Assembly: GCA_031308135.1 (NCBI GenBank)
Contig: JAHLJT010009436.1
Location: 163,607,681 to 163,671,680 of the forward strand
Direction of reading: 5' to 3'
Source: Acheta domesticus
Lineage: Eukaryota > Arthropoda > Insecta > Orthoptera > Gryllidae
DNA: 64,000 nt
Shown: in pieces, positions 43,632 through 54,350 of the stretch
Layout of the letters: each line of letters starts with the position of its first letter
Position numbering within the stretch: position 1 is the first letter of the stretch
Made by a program: the position numbers and the translations under genes
Notes under the pieces: generated by a model
What the model was told of the DNA's origin: nothing
The model's database searches: none
Seen by the model: the letters and a program-made list of their open reading frames with translations, nothing else

Positions 43632-44356
43632 ATGGACAAGGTGCACTTCAATGAATATCAATCCCTTATGTGGCTTAAAAGGGGAAGAATGAAGCCAACA
43701 TCGGAAGCAGTTTTAATAGTTGCTCAAGTTCAGGCATTGAGAACACGACATTATGACAAAGCGGTTCTCAAAATGTCCCAAGATGACAAATGCCGCATTT
43801 GACAGGAACAAGTAGAAACCATTGATTTTATAGTCTCATCTTGCCCAATTCTAGCAAAGGTGGAATACGTGGAAAGACACGACAGGGTGTGTTGTTACCT
43901 CCACTGGCAGATCTGTACCACCCTCCACTTATAAATACATGCCCCAAGTAGTATGAGCACTCACCAATTGACAATATTGTTCGACCAACAAATCCAAACT
44001 GATCGCACGGTAGCGGCAAACAAACCAGATACAGTTATCCGGGATTTGGAGAAAAAATCGCGTCTGCTTGTAGATGTTACTTTGCCTTGCGATCAAATGT
44101 CGTTACCAAGGAGGCAGAGAATCGTCTTAAATACAAAAGTTTGGAAATCGAGATCAGCCGAATGTGGGGCGTAAAAGCACAGGTCGTTCCAATAGTTATC
44201 GGAGCTCTGGGAGTTCCGCAAAATTTGTGTAAGAACTTGGCTACACTCTCACGTCATTCAAAGGACTGGGATGTGCAAGATATTGATGTTTGGATCAGTC
44301 CATATTTTGCTCAAAGTATTGTAGAAGCACCGACAGTCCCTAGATCTGCTACTTAG
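43632..44356 (+). pseudogene. 3' end of a LINE ORF with zinc-knuckle and possible restriction-like endonuclease, decayed
   Basis: Conserved text of a non-LTR retrotransposon ORF C-terminus survives in pieces. WLKRGRMKPTSEAVLIVAQ comes first. Then DDKCRI, a TGA where the second Cys of a CCHC knuckle belongs, and QEQVETIDFIVSSCP. EYVERHDRVCCYLHWQIC and ILFDQQIQTDRTVAANKPD follow, then LLVDVTLPCDQ. After a frameshift near 44105 come YKSLEIEISRMWGVKAQ and VPIVIGALGVPQNLCKNL. The spacing KPDxxI...LLVDV resembles the PD-(D/E)xK core of R2/R4/NeSL-type endonucleases. At least two stops and one frameshift make it dead. Clade assignment is from memory. Confidence 0.75.
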
Positions 44357-44675
44357 GAAGCTGGTTGCAACCTGGAGTAGATTTTATAATCATCCGACTC
44401 ATAACTGCAGCTGACAGAAATGAAATTTAATTCATGTGTTTTAATGAATATTTTTAAATTGCTCCGACATCGTTTAAACAGAAAAGCGTTCACATGGTCG
44501 TTTACAATTTTATTGCGCTCTAGCAATATTGTCCCACCGTGGTTTTTACTCTACTTCGTCTCCGTCACCTAGGAATTTTTGATTTTATTTTTGGGGTTGA
44601 TATAACAAAGATGGTCGGTCTACATCGAAATGAGAGATTTGAGTCGGGAGGCCTCAAAGGCAGCGGAGGGAGGGT
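44357..44675. other. no gene seen
   Basis: AT-rich flank of the LINE fragment. Its 3' end is not identifiable. Confidence 0.4.
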
Positions 44676-45440
44676 GCCATGAGCCTCCAACAACGGTCGA
44701 AATGTCCGAGTGCGCGGGAGGGGCGGAAATCGGGAGAGGGGGCGCGCGGGGCCGCGAACGACCTCCGCGAGGTGGCTAGCCGCTGGCGGCTGTCGGCGCG
44801 CCTTGGGAGGCTTCGCGCGCGGGAAGACCGCCAACGGACGCGGCGGAGGCCAGCGCTAATGTTTCGCCCGCCCCGTCCACTCCTCTGTCCGCGCTCGCGC
44901 CCCCGCCCGCGCCCCGCCCGCGCCCCGCCCGCGCCCCGCCCGCGCCCCGCCCGCGCCCCGCCCGCGCCCCGCCCGCGCCCCGCCCGCGCCCCGCCCGCAC
45001 CCCGCCCGCACCCCCCCGCGCCCTACTCCTTCAGTCTGTCTGCCTCTGCAGCTTTTGTGTCGGACACAGCCCTACAGGTCTACCAGTCCCTGACAATAAA
45101 TGATTGTCCGCCCTCATATCCTCTACACCCACGTCTATCAAAGCCGCGGCATCATCCTGCCAATGCCGCAGCCGCCACAACGTCTGACCTCCCCACCGCC
45201 TCCCCCATCGTCGAATTCGTTCCGTCTCCATCATCACCGCCATCCCCGCCTCCACCCGTGCGAATTCGTTCCGCCCGCGCGCCGCCTCACCTCCGCTGCC
45301 TATCTCCGCCCGCGCCGCGGGCGCGCCGGCGAAAGTAGTCGCCGGGTAATTTCCGGCGCAGCAAACAGTTTTTAATGCCCCGGGCCCCGGGCGCGCAGAC
45401 GGCGCCCCCGCCCCGTACACTGAGGAGCGGGAGGGCGGAG
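44676..45440. other. CpG island enclosing an 11-bp minisatellite
   Basis: Highly CpG-dense on both sides of the repeat. Frames on both strands are Arg/Pro/Ala/Gly-rich with no domain. Confidence 0.5.
44889..45012. repeat. 11-bp minisatellite CGCCCGCGCCC
   Basis: About 11 tandem units, nearly perfect. Period 11 gives an 11-residue translated repeat (ARAPPAPRPRP) in every + frame, which explains the long open frames here. Confidence 0.95.
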
Positions 45441-45534
45441 GAGGCTGCACTGGCTGCGCGCGAAGGACCCTTTCTTTCCTATGCCTCCCCCCGCTGCACA
45501 GGTACTGCGTACACCCCTGCGGACGAGGAGAGAT

Positions 45535-46094
45535 AACTCAGGGCTTCAACTGGTGTCACTGCTTTTCCCTGTGACCGGGAGGTCCTAGGGTTCCGCTCCC
45601 CTCGGTGACAGGATTTTTCGACACTAGCTTGTCAGCTGGGTCGAATTCAGTCACGGCCTGGAGGAGAATTCTAGCGGCCGGCTGCTCTGATAGTCAGTTT
45701 TCCGTGGTTTCTCCCATGAATACCAGGCAAATGCCGGAGCAGTACCCTAACAAACGGGCCACGGACCGTGCGCAATTTTTTTTTCCCTCTTGCTCGTCCT
45801 ATCCTCGCCCCCTCCACACGCGCGCGCACACACACACTTACACGAACATGCACTACACTACCACACATGCCGGTACGGGGTCTGTCAGGGGCTTCCACCT
45901 TGACCCGGCTGGGGCGGTGCCTTGCTGGTGGGACATACCTAGTTGGGGAAAACCTCGCTAGTCGACGGTAGGTCGGCGCCGGATCCCGCTGTCCAACCGG
46001 GGAAAATCACCACCATATGAAAAAACATGCACTTCACTTAAGATACTATTGACTTCGTTAGTTGACGCGCCCGGAATTTCTAACAATCAATCAT
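45535..46094 (+). mobile_element. long tRNA-derived SINE, family S2, copy 2
   Basis: The head TAACTCAGGG...CCTGTGACCGGGAGGTCCTAG, then GGTTCCGCTCCCCTCGGTGACA, resembles the anticodon-stem to T-arm half of a tRNA with a B box. The body carries GGTCGAATTCAG, GAGAATTCTAGCGGCCGGCTG, a CA-rich block, GGGACATACCTAG and the end AGTTGACGCGCCCGGAATTT with an AACAATCAATCA tail. It stands tail to tail with copy 4, 360 bp away. Confidence 0.8.
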
Positions 46095-46454
46095 CCCTGT
46101 CGGTGCCACATGACCTCGGGCAGGTGCGTGGCCGCCAGCTCGTAGTTCGCATAACTTCACTTCGTAAGGGATCTGGGGTGGATTCGTTGCGCGTTGTCGT
46201 AAGGTTCCTCTGACATTTGTAGCATCCTCATCTGGCGTATTGAATGTCATTACAATACGTTTTCGATCTTTCGGAATCCTTCATACGTTTTAAACGTTAA
46301 AAACAATGCTGCCCGCTTTTTGTTTGAGCGGTTTTACTATTATCAAGATTTTCGTGGAATCCTCTTGTTTTTTGTCTATTTTATCTCTTGCATTAATTTG
46401 TAATTTTAATTGCATCTTTTCATGATATATATTTCTTGATTATTTTGTTGATAG

Positions 46455-46765
46455 TTTGATTTATCTTTCGTGATTACGGGCACGTTAACAACTACCGTCA
46501 TTAAGTCCCGTAAATGTAGGCATATTTTTGTCGTGGGAAGTGGCGATAATCTTTCCCCGCTCGATGGTGAGATTGGGTGCTTGCTGACCTACTCGTCGGC
46601 ATTCGGGGATTTTCCCATCCAGGTATCTCGCACGATGGGGGGCACCGTCCAAACCAGGACAAGCTCTAAGCTCCGGACTGGTCCCCCAACATGTGTGGTA
46701 TTGTAGTGCATGAGACTGTGTGTGTTTAAGTTAGGGATGAGAAAGGAAGTGGAATCCTTTCATAA
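46455..46765 (-). mobile_element. SINE family S2, copy 4, 5'-truncated, reverse orientation
   Basis: Reverse complement shows TACAATACCACACATG, GGAGCTTAGAGCTTGTCCTG, GAGATACCTGG and GGTAGTTGTTAACGTGCCCG in the family order. The tRNA-like head is missing, the usual result of 5' truncation. Confidence 0.75.
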
Positions 46766-47175
46766 GAAAAGAGCCCTGCCTTTTTTTGCATTTATTTCTA
46801 GATACCTTTTCTCTTTCGAAGTGTCTTACTTCAATGGCTATTGTACCTAAAAGACTTGTTCTCCACAAACGACAGCTTGTCATATATTTTTCCGCATCGC
46901 ACTACAATTCTGATTTTGTTTAGGAAATTATATTGATGTTTTATTTCCGAGTTTATAGACTCTAATCCGTCAGGGTTTCTGAAACGAATAAGCTAAAATA
47001 CCATTATACATTCCTTCTCAATGTATGTTGTGTTGGTTCTTTTCGGCATTCCGCCACAGAGCTTATGAAACCATTTGTATTTACAATCCAAGTGCCGTAA
47101 ATCGGAGGCCGCATGTGCGCACAACACGGTCCTCCACCCACAGCTCTTTCGGCGGCGCCATCCCGTCTGATGGAC
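46766..47175. other. no gene seen
   Basis: AT-rich then mixed. The 155-codon minus frame at 46993-47460 crosses a MITE and is not a gene. Confidence 0.45.
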
Positions 47176-47403
47176 TATAGTGCGATTTTTGGAACTTTGC
47201 CGCCTAAGGCCCGTCTTCACGATGGAATATGTCACGGTATTTCGCGTCTTTCTCAGTCGTGCTTGATCGCGACCGTATAAAGCAGTGCTTGTGATCTCGC
47301 GACGTCTAGCGGCGCGACCGAGAAAGACGCGAAATGGCGTGTGATATTCCATCTTGGGTGGCCATAGGGGCTTTAGGGGCAGAGTTATAAAAACCGCACT
47401 ATA
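47176..47403. mobile_element. 228-bp foldback MITE
   Basis: The ends TATAGTGCGATTTTT and, reverse-complemented, TATAGTGCGGTTTTT match. The inner arms repeat GATGGAATAT and TTTCGCGTCTTTCTCRGTCG in inverted orientation, so nearly the whole element is a hairpin. Flanking TA suggests a TA target as in Tc1/mariner, PIF or similar families, but this cannot be proven from one copy. Confidence 0.75.
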
Positions 47404-47451
47404 ACCTCGCACATCGCCCGCTCTGCCCCCCTCCGCCCTCCTCCGCCTGCC

Positions 47452-47518
47452 CCCGCCCATCCCCGCTCATCCCCGCCATCCCCGCCCATCCCCGCCCATC
47501 CCCGCCCATCCCAGCTCA
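47452..47518. repeat. 10-bp minisatellite CCCGCCCATC
   Basis: About six units. C-rich, following a CCCGCTC-rich lead-in. Confidence 0.9.
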
Positions 47519-48918
47519 TTCCCCCCGGTGCAATATTTTCGTTTCACAAATTATAAAGTACAATATGAAATAAATAAGTTTTTATTTCAAAGATGTGCTA
47601 TTTGTTGTAAAAAATGTGATTTTCTCTCTCGTAACTTTGTTCATATTCTACTATTTCATGATATTAGTTCTTGTGTGTGTGTGTGTCTGTTAATCACTCT
47701 GATAGCAAGTTTTCTGAAGGTCTTTCAAGCTATTTCATCACTCCTAATTGACATCAGCGTTTCGCCTATAAAGACATTCGTGCTTTTGTATGAGTAAAGT
47801 TACACATATTGTAGGAAAAAGTCTTGTATTTTTAACATTTTAAAAATATATATGTTCTACTTCCCAGACGGCAAGTTTGCTGTAACTTTTTCGCCCTCGA
47901 GCAAGAATTGTTTTTCTTCTGTCTGTGTGAGTATGTGAGTTTCATCAAAGAGCCCGTAAATGCTGACCAAGAATATGATCTAAGAAATGCCTCTTTGGAT
48001 GGTTGATTAGCTGGGTCAGCTGGAAAAAGCTCTAAAAATATTCTTATGCCCAAGTTCCGACCGGTTTCGGACTAGTGCACATTTGCGAATCCCTAACTTC
48101 AGCTTTTGCTTGCGCTTCGCAACGCACCTTCCACCCCCACCTCCACCCCCACCCCTGCCCCCCTCCCGTCTCGTGCTCTTTCTCGTCCGCGCGTCCACTT
48201 CCAGCGATGACCCAATTCGTCAACAATGGACCGGAAATGAAAGTGGATTTTGAGTTTTAACGCCTAATTGGAGTAAGGTAATCAGGAAGTTGCGGTTTTA
48301 CTGTTGTTTCAAGTTTTGAGTGATGAATGGAAGAGGAGCATGCAGTTTCGCTCCGTTTGTCGCTGCCCCCTCCCCCCCCGCTCGCGCATGGAATGGGAAG
48401 GGGGGAGGGGGCGCGTTATACCGGGCCTTCTGTCGCAATGCGTTCTTCCGTTAATTGCTTAGTTTGAATGGATAATTAGAAAATTTCAACCTTTATTTTT
48501 CGAGTTTTGTTTCCACACATTTCCTTTTTTTGCGTTTTTTTAATAATGCGTTTATTTTCCAACCTTACGCACAAATATGCATTTCTGCTTCGTACTGTGT
48601 CCACGGTTGGGCATCAAAAGCGATGTAAAAGTACATCGTATTCTTTTTTGGATTCGCGTAAATTAGGAACTGTTTTTGTTTGTTTCGCTACTGTTCGCTT
48701 CTACTTATTTGTATTTACGTGCACACAGCTTTATGAAGTCATGCGGTGGTTGTCCTCTTCTCTCGATACGTTAATTTTGTGAACCACCTTCAAAGCTAAT
48801 ACACTAGTAACTCAGTGGTCTCCATCATACTGTATTTCTCTAACATCAATTTTTGTGTGTTATTAGGAAAACATTTTAACATCTTCACTTTCTTGCATAC
48901 TACATAGTATAGAACTGT
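47519..48918. other. no gene seen; AT-rich with C-rich and G-rich patches
   Basis: A CCACCCCCACC patch at 48127-48160 and a GGGGGGAGGGGGCG patch near 48400 interrupt otherwise AT-rich DNA. Small frames lack domains. Confidence 0.45.
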
Positions 48919-49060
48919 GCTGCTGCTGCTGAGTCGCACGGACTTTCTCGTACTAAATAATTTTCTCTCTCATACCATTTATCTTTACTGAAGGTTAGCT
49001 TTTCGGTTTTCCCCAATCTCTTCCCAGCTGCCATCTGTTGACATCTATTTGTTATATATG
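48919..49060 (+). repeat. family X fragment C (5' end only)
   Basis: CGCACGGACTTTCTCGTACT and CTTCCCAGCTGCCATCTGTT match the first ~130 bases of copy A (GGCACAGACTTTCCCGTATT, CTTGCCAGCTGCCATCTATC). The remainder is absent. Confidence 0.5.
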
Positions 49061-49735
49061 AGACGAAGCTCGACTGACCGTCCCTCTGTTAACTACACTA
49101 GGGCGCAAATCGTACACACGATTCATTCCAAAACTAATATTTACCGATCAATCTGACTCATAACGAATGTCACGGTTTATTGATTTTGAAACGGATCCTT
49201 AATTTTGTTGTCTGATTTTAAGTAATATGATGCCTATAAGTCAATTTCGATTTTTTTTGTATCAATATTTTGCTCGATTTTGCAAATTTACGCCTCCCTA
49301 GTTTCCCTAATATTTATTGGGTCACAACTAACTGATAGATTGACTGAATACATTGACACATGACTGGTTGATTAAATATAATTATGAGTGAAAAGGTGCA
49401 GGATTGTGAGTATGCGAGGGGTTCTAGCTCCGAGTATTATGTAGGCGTGTAGGATTGACTGAATGTATGTGTATAAGTTTATTTATCTAAATGTAAGTAT
49501 AGATGTATTTTCAATTGTAGTATATGTATGTAAATGCCTACATTTTCTAAGTTGTGAAAAAATAATTTTTATATGGATTATTATATATCGTTTTTTATTG
49601 TTTTTTTATTTTAAAAATGTAATTGTACTTGTAATTGTATATTAAAGTTTTTGCAATCTGCCACCGGGCATTTTCCCAATTGTAGAATAAAGCTTCTATA
49701 TGCGACTAATGTAAATAATTGCCTCCCTTAAAGGG
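49061..49735. other. no gene seen; possible element 3' end near 49650-49705
   Basis: AT-rich. GCAATCTGCCACCGGGCATT followed by AATTGTAGAATAAAGC looks like an element 3' end with polyadenylation signal and shares CTGCCACC with the LINE tail at 39108, but no ORF is visible upstream. Confidence 0.25.
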
Positions 49736-50215
49736 AACTGTTAATCCGGCCTTTGAACGCGCTTGTAACCTGCGCCATGACTACGAAAACAATCGCGTTT
49801 GGTTCTCCACTCCCTGCGGCCGTCGTTGCCCCAGTTCGCTTCCGAGCGCGTTGCGGAGGGCCGTTGAGCAGCACGGCCCACTGAAACGCGCGCACTCCGT
49901 CCCGCTGGCCCCGGGCGGCCGCGAGCCCTGTCGCGCGGTTCCTGGAAAGCAGCGTCGCGTGCGCCCGCCGCGGCACGCCGTCCTCTTCAGGCGCATGCAA
50001 CAGAGAACTATGGGAGCACAACGGGTGGAGATCGGGGAGGGACAGGGGTCGCGATAGAGGCTAGGCGGACAACAAGGGCTGGAGAACGCGTGGCAGAAAT
50101 CATACGACGGAAACGCGTGGGGGGAAAATGCGTCAAGGAAACGAGTAGCGTAATACGGATGGAGGACAAGGCGTAGCTGTGAACGCCTGACGGAGAACGC
50201 GTGGCGGAGTACAGT
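49736..50215. other. CpG island
   Basis: CpG-dense. From 50050 on, AACGCGTGGCGGA-like words repeat loosely (AACGCGTGG at 50094, 50132, 50198). Frames on both strands are open but Arg/Pro-rich and unrecognised. Confidence 0.45.
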
Positions 50216-50738
50216 TTTCTTTTTTTTAATTACTTTTTATATGTTTCATTCAACCTCATTTATTTCATTCTTACTCTTTCATTGTGTTTCTTCTTCTTCT
50301 TCTTATGTTCCTTCCCCTCGGCGCTTCAGATAATGTGTGATATTACAATAACAGGATCGCTCAATTCACAAGACAGTAGCACATAAACGTCAAGAAAGTT
50401 CTCAACTGAGAGATGACAGCGATTAAGGGCATTCAGATAAATTTATTAAAAAAATAATATTTTTTCAAAATCAATTTCTGCTAAATTTAATTTGTATTAT
50501 TTCCCACAAATCAAGGACATTTTCAATTATTGGACACACGTGAGTCTAGTAGACGTTTATGGTAAGGGACCATCCCCGATATTGTAGTAGCTGGCGAAGT
50601 CGACCCGGCGGTAAGGTATGTGTTTGTTTTGAAATAAGTCCACAAACTATGTTACAATAAAACTCGTCTAAAATTCTATCATGTTGGACGTATTGCCTGC
50701 GTCAAGGAAGCCAGAATGCTAATTGGAGCGGCCCCAGC
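50216..50738. other. no gene seen
   Basis: AT-rich with a short (TTC)n at about 50290. No supported feature. Confidence 0.45.
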
Positions 50739-51178
50739 GGAACATAAGGAAGGAACATAGTGAAGAAACATAGTGAAGAAACATAGTGAAGGAACATAGT
50801 GAAGAAACATAGTGAAGGAACATAGTGAAGAAACATAGTGAAGGAACATAGTGAAGGAACAGAGTGAAGGAACATAGTGAAGGAACATAATGAAGAAACA
50901 TAGTGAAGAAACATAGTGAAGAAACATAGTGAAGAAACATAGTGAAGAAACATAGTGAAGAAACATAGTGAAGAAACATAGTGAAGAAACATAGTGAAGA
51001 AACATAGTGAAGAAACATAGTGAAGAAACATAGTGAAGAAACATAGTGAAGAAACATAGTGAAGAAACGTAGTGAAGAAACATAGTGAAGAAACATAGTG
51101 AAGAAACATAGTGAAGAAACATAGTGAAGAAACATAGTGAAGGAACATAGTGAAGGAACATAGTGAAGGAACATAGGA
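50739..51178. repeat. 13-bp minisatellite GAAGAAACATAGT, about 33 copies
   Basis: About 440 bases of near-perfect 13-base units in two main variants (GAAGAAACATAGT and GAAGGAACATAGT), the second concentrated at both ends. On the minus strand all three frames are open and give the same 13-residue repeat FFTMFLHYVSSLC, because 13 is not a multiple of 3 and the unit has no stop on that strand. No gene is inferred. Confidence 0.98.
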
Positions 51179-53503
51179 GGAGCTCCTAGAGAGGGGGACA
51201 TGACGCAAAGGACCTTCGTGGCGAAGGGTGTGCGGCCAGGTGAGTGAGGTGATTGCCGGTCCGGGTACTGACGGGAGAAGAGGATGGAACGCTCCAGCCG
51301 TTCGACTTACCGGCTGGAAAGTACTCCTTACAATGTAGCATAGGCACGTCTTAAAAGTAGTCATGGTTTTAGATCAGTGAAAAGATGTACTTAGAAAATA
51401 GTGTTCCTTGTACGTACGTCAAAAAGATATTTTCCAAGACAGTTCTTATTAAGAATAAAACGTTTTATGTTTGTTTGCGGAATAAACTGTTGTGCGCAAG
51501 TCCAAAAACGTTCTACAAATTACTATTTTTATTGCTTCTCACACTAATTGTGCACCGACGACGAGAGATGTTGGCGGAATAAAAGAATGATGATATGGTG
51601 TTAAAGCAACGCGCCCAAGCAGGTGCCCATTTTGTCGTATAATTATTCTGTTTTTCTCAGTTTCTTTACGAGCTATTTTGGTCAGTAATTATTTGTGACT
51701 CGTGTCCTCAGGATATTGCATTACCTTCATAACATACGGAATTGTCACAGACATATACCATTGCTGCCACGGAGGCAGCGAAAGGGAGGCGGACGATCGT
51801 GTCAATTGAGATGTCAGTGACAGCATCAAAGCCTCCGGCGTGTTTTCATTTCATTCCACCAAACTGGGACGGCTTCCGGCACCACGCCCACCTCATCCCC
51901 GACCTTTCCCCAGTACTGCCAACTTTTCCGACCTCACACTTGCCCCTCCACCAACTCAGCCACGTCAATGTCGCATACTCACTCTTCTTCACTGCTATCG
52001 TCATTGTTGTCACCAACCTCGTCATCATTACATCATTGCCATACCTCCAGATAACTTCATTTAATGATATCTAGTTTGCATTAATGAAAATGCATTATGT
52101 GTAGGTAAAAACCTGTATCGGATTTCTCTTCTTCACGGAGGTTCCAACTTCTCAGTTACCATCCGATTTTCAATCAACAAACGCTCGCACAGCTACGTTC
52201 TCGTTGATAGGAACATAAATGAGACTCTTCAACTTCTAGGGCATAGTAAAAATAAAACATTCTTACTTTGAGGTCTTAAGTGGTGAAATCGTACACTAGT
52301 GTCATGTGTGATTACACAACAAAACCAACACATTAATGTGATTTGTAATTTTTACTGATCTTACTATTAAATAGCAACTACTGATTCTTGTGTATGATTA
52401 AACATAGCAATTCCTCAATATAATACTTCATTTATTATAACTAACGGAAACTATCCGAAAATTCGCCAAGGAGCACCCCGAAAGGTCAACACCACACGCA
52501 CTTTGCATTCACACTGGGTCCAGGCGCTCTCCCCATCGCTGTGTACACACAAGGGTGACGGGCGCGGACTCCGTGAAATATTCACGCAATTAATGAAACA
52601 GTATTGAGAGATAGAGGCTTACGCCCCCCCCCCGCAGACGCCCCTGTCGGCGGCGTAAGGAGATTAGCGGCAAGGGGTGGGAGGAGTGGTCCATGGGGTC
52701 CGGCGACCAAGCGTGGGAGCGGGAGCGCTTGGGGGGAGAGAATATCGCCGTGGTAACCGCAATAGGTCGTATGTCAAATCTACCTAAGTTTTCAGGAGGA
52801 ACGAAAAAAGTTCTCTACTTCTCATTATCCCAGCAGACGCTTTCACTAATGTAAAAAAGTATGATATTCGATTTTTCATTAGTCCGTCTTCTTACGGCCT
52901 ATTGCAAATGGTGTAGTTCTTTTGACAGATCACGGTGGCGTAATAAACAAAAAGGTGTTTTTTCGACGTACGACCTATTGCGGTTACCACCACGATGCTG
53001 GAAGGGAGGCGCTCAGACCATAAAATAATTAAGGCGGAGACGGGGGTAAACATCGGATAATTGTGAATGTTTAATGGCGTCGAAATGTTGAGGCAAGTAG
53101 GCCAATAGTTTGTGTTCCATTATCAAGTGCGCGTTGTTTGTTACTTATAAAGAGGCTCACTTGTTTTGGAATTTCGGGTAATTTGGAAAATGTTTGGTGA
53201 CACTTTTTAAAAATAGTTTTCTATTTTTTTCGAATACCGTGAATTTTAAAATAATTTTTAAATATTTTAATATTTGCCTACTTTTTTTTAAACTCATACA
53301 TTTGTTCATTCTTTAATTTATAAAAATCTTACGCAGCCTTGGATGGAAACCATAATGCTGTAATAAGATATGTAAAGAATTAAGAAACAAGAACAGTTTT
53401 AGTGAATGTTTACTACTCATCCTTTTCGCCGTACGGTGCACATTTATCTATTTAACATGAATTTCCACACCTTCTTGAAAGTACTTTACATATCTATTCC
53501 ATA
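51179..53503. other. no gene seen
   Basis: Mixed and AT-rich DNA with a CpG/G-rich patch at 52480-52760 that includes a run of nine C near 52625. The pair CGACCTATTGCGGTTACCAC (52973-) and GTGGTAACCGCAATAGGTCG (52751-) is an exact 20-base inverted repeat about 200 bases apart, possibly the arms of a small element at 52750-52995. The 110-codon frame at 51742-52074 has no recognised domain. Confidence 0.4.
52750..52995. mobile_element. possible small inverted-repeat element
   Basis: GTGGTAACCGCAATAGGTCG at 52751-52770 and its exact reverse complement at 52973-52992 bound about 240 bases. Just inside, TATGTC on the left and ACGTACGACC on the right are weaker pairs. Between them is AT-rich noncoding DNA. 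A single copy; class unknown. Confidence 0.55.
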
Positions 53504-54123
53504 GTGGCTCCTCGACAAATGAAGGCAAATCAAGCATATGAAAGAAGCACTTCAACCCTCGAGCTTGCAAAGAACCGAGAGTGCCGAAGCCGAAATGAAA
53601 GACAGAAACCTGGCTTCAGTACTCGCGCACCCCGTCATTCCCGTGAGGTGTGTCAGTCCAATTGTTTGTTTATTTGTCTGAGGGGCACGTGCCGCTGTTT
53701 GGCGCCAAGGAAGAGGGGCCTTCTCTCTAGCTCCCAATCATCTTTCTCAACGTCGTCATTCAAAATATTTTGAAACGCTGCTTTAGGCCTTTCGCCTCTG
53801 GGCGTACGGCCGGAAGGTATCCAGCCGATCCTTTGCCCCCCCCCCCCCGAACGGGCATCGTAGATGTTTTTAATAATAAACATGTTTGTTATTATATTGT
53901 AAATTATGTATACTGTAGACATGATACTCTACAATATTATTGTTTAAATATTTACATAATTTGAACATAAATATTTAATTCAATTTTGCCAAAAAAGGAA
54001 GGTAAACAAAAACTCTAAACCTTTTTGGGGGTCATGGCCCCTCCTGATCTACCAGTGTTTATGGCGCATCCTATACTGCTCAGCATTCTCAGACGAGTTG
54101 CCTTTTTACTTTCTCGCTAAGGA
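53504..54123. other. no gene seen
   Basis: Short frame at 53504-53773 without a domain, a C run of 13 at about 53836, then AT-rich DNA. Confidence 0.4.
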
Positions 54124-54350
54124 CTAGAGAGAAAGTTATGTAATGCTGCGCAAAACAGGCGAATTTTCGGCAACAAACCTTTTTATCACAGGGACCCTGT
54201 AAGGTAATAGTGGATACATTTGGTTGCTAAATGTAAAAAAATCCTATGTCACTTCTCCTCTGGTATAGCCAGAATCCATGTTTTGTGGGGCCCTGATACC
54301 GAAAAATCGAATTACGGCAAAACGTCTGTCCGTCAGTCTGTCCGCCATAT
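54124..54350 (-). repeat. family X fragment D, reverse orientation (3' end)
   Basis: Matches the reverse complement of the copy A 3' end: GAAAGTTATGTAATGCTGCG, GGACCCTG, GTTGCTAAATG, TATAGCCAGAATCC and AAAACGTCTGTCCGTCAGTC occur in the same order. Confidence 0.65.

Noticed and set aside
45535..45620. functional tRNA-Asp-like gene
   Set aside because: The similar head recurs in the dispersed S2 copies, attached to the same body, so it is a SINE head.
50739..51178. CRISPR-like regular repeats
   Set aside because: The units are contiguous with no spacers, and the genome is eukaryotic.
50679..51364. 220-codon hydrophobic frame that looks like a repeated membrane protein
   Set aside because: It is the translation of the 13-bp minisatellite, and the same peptide appears in all three minus frames.
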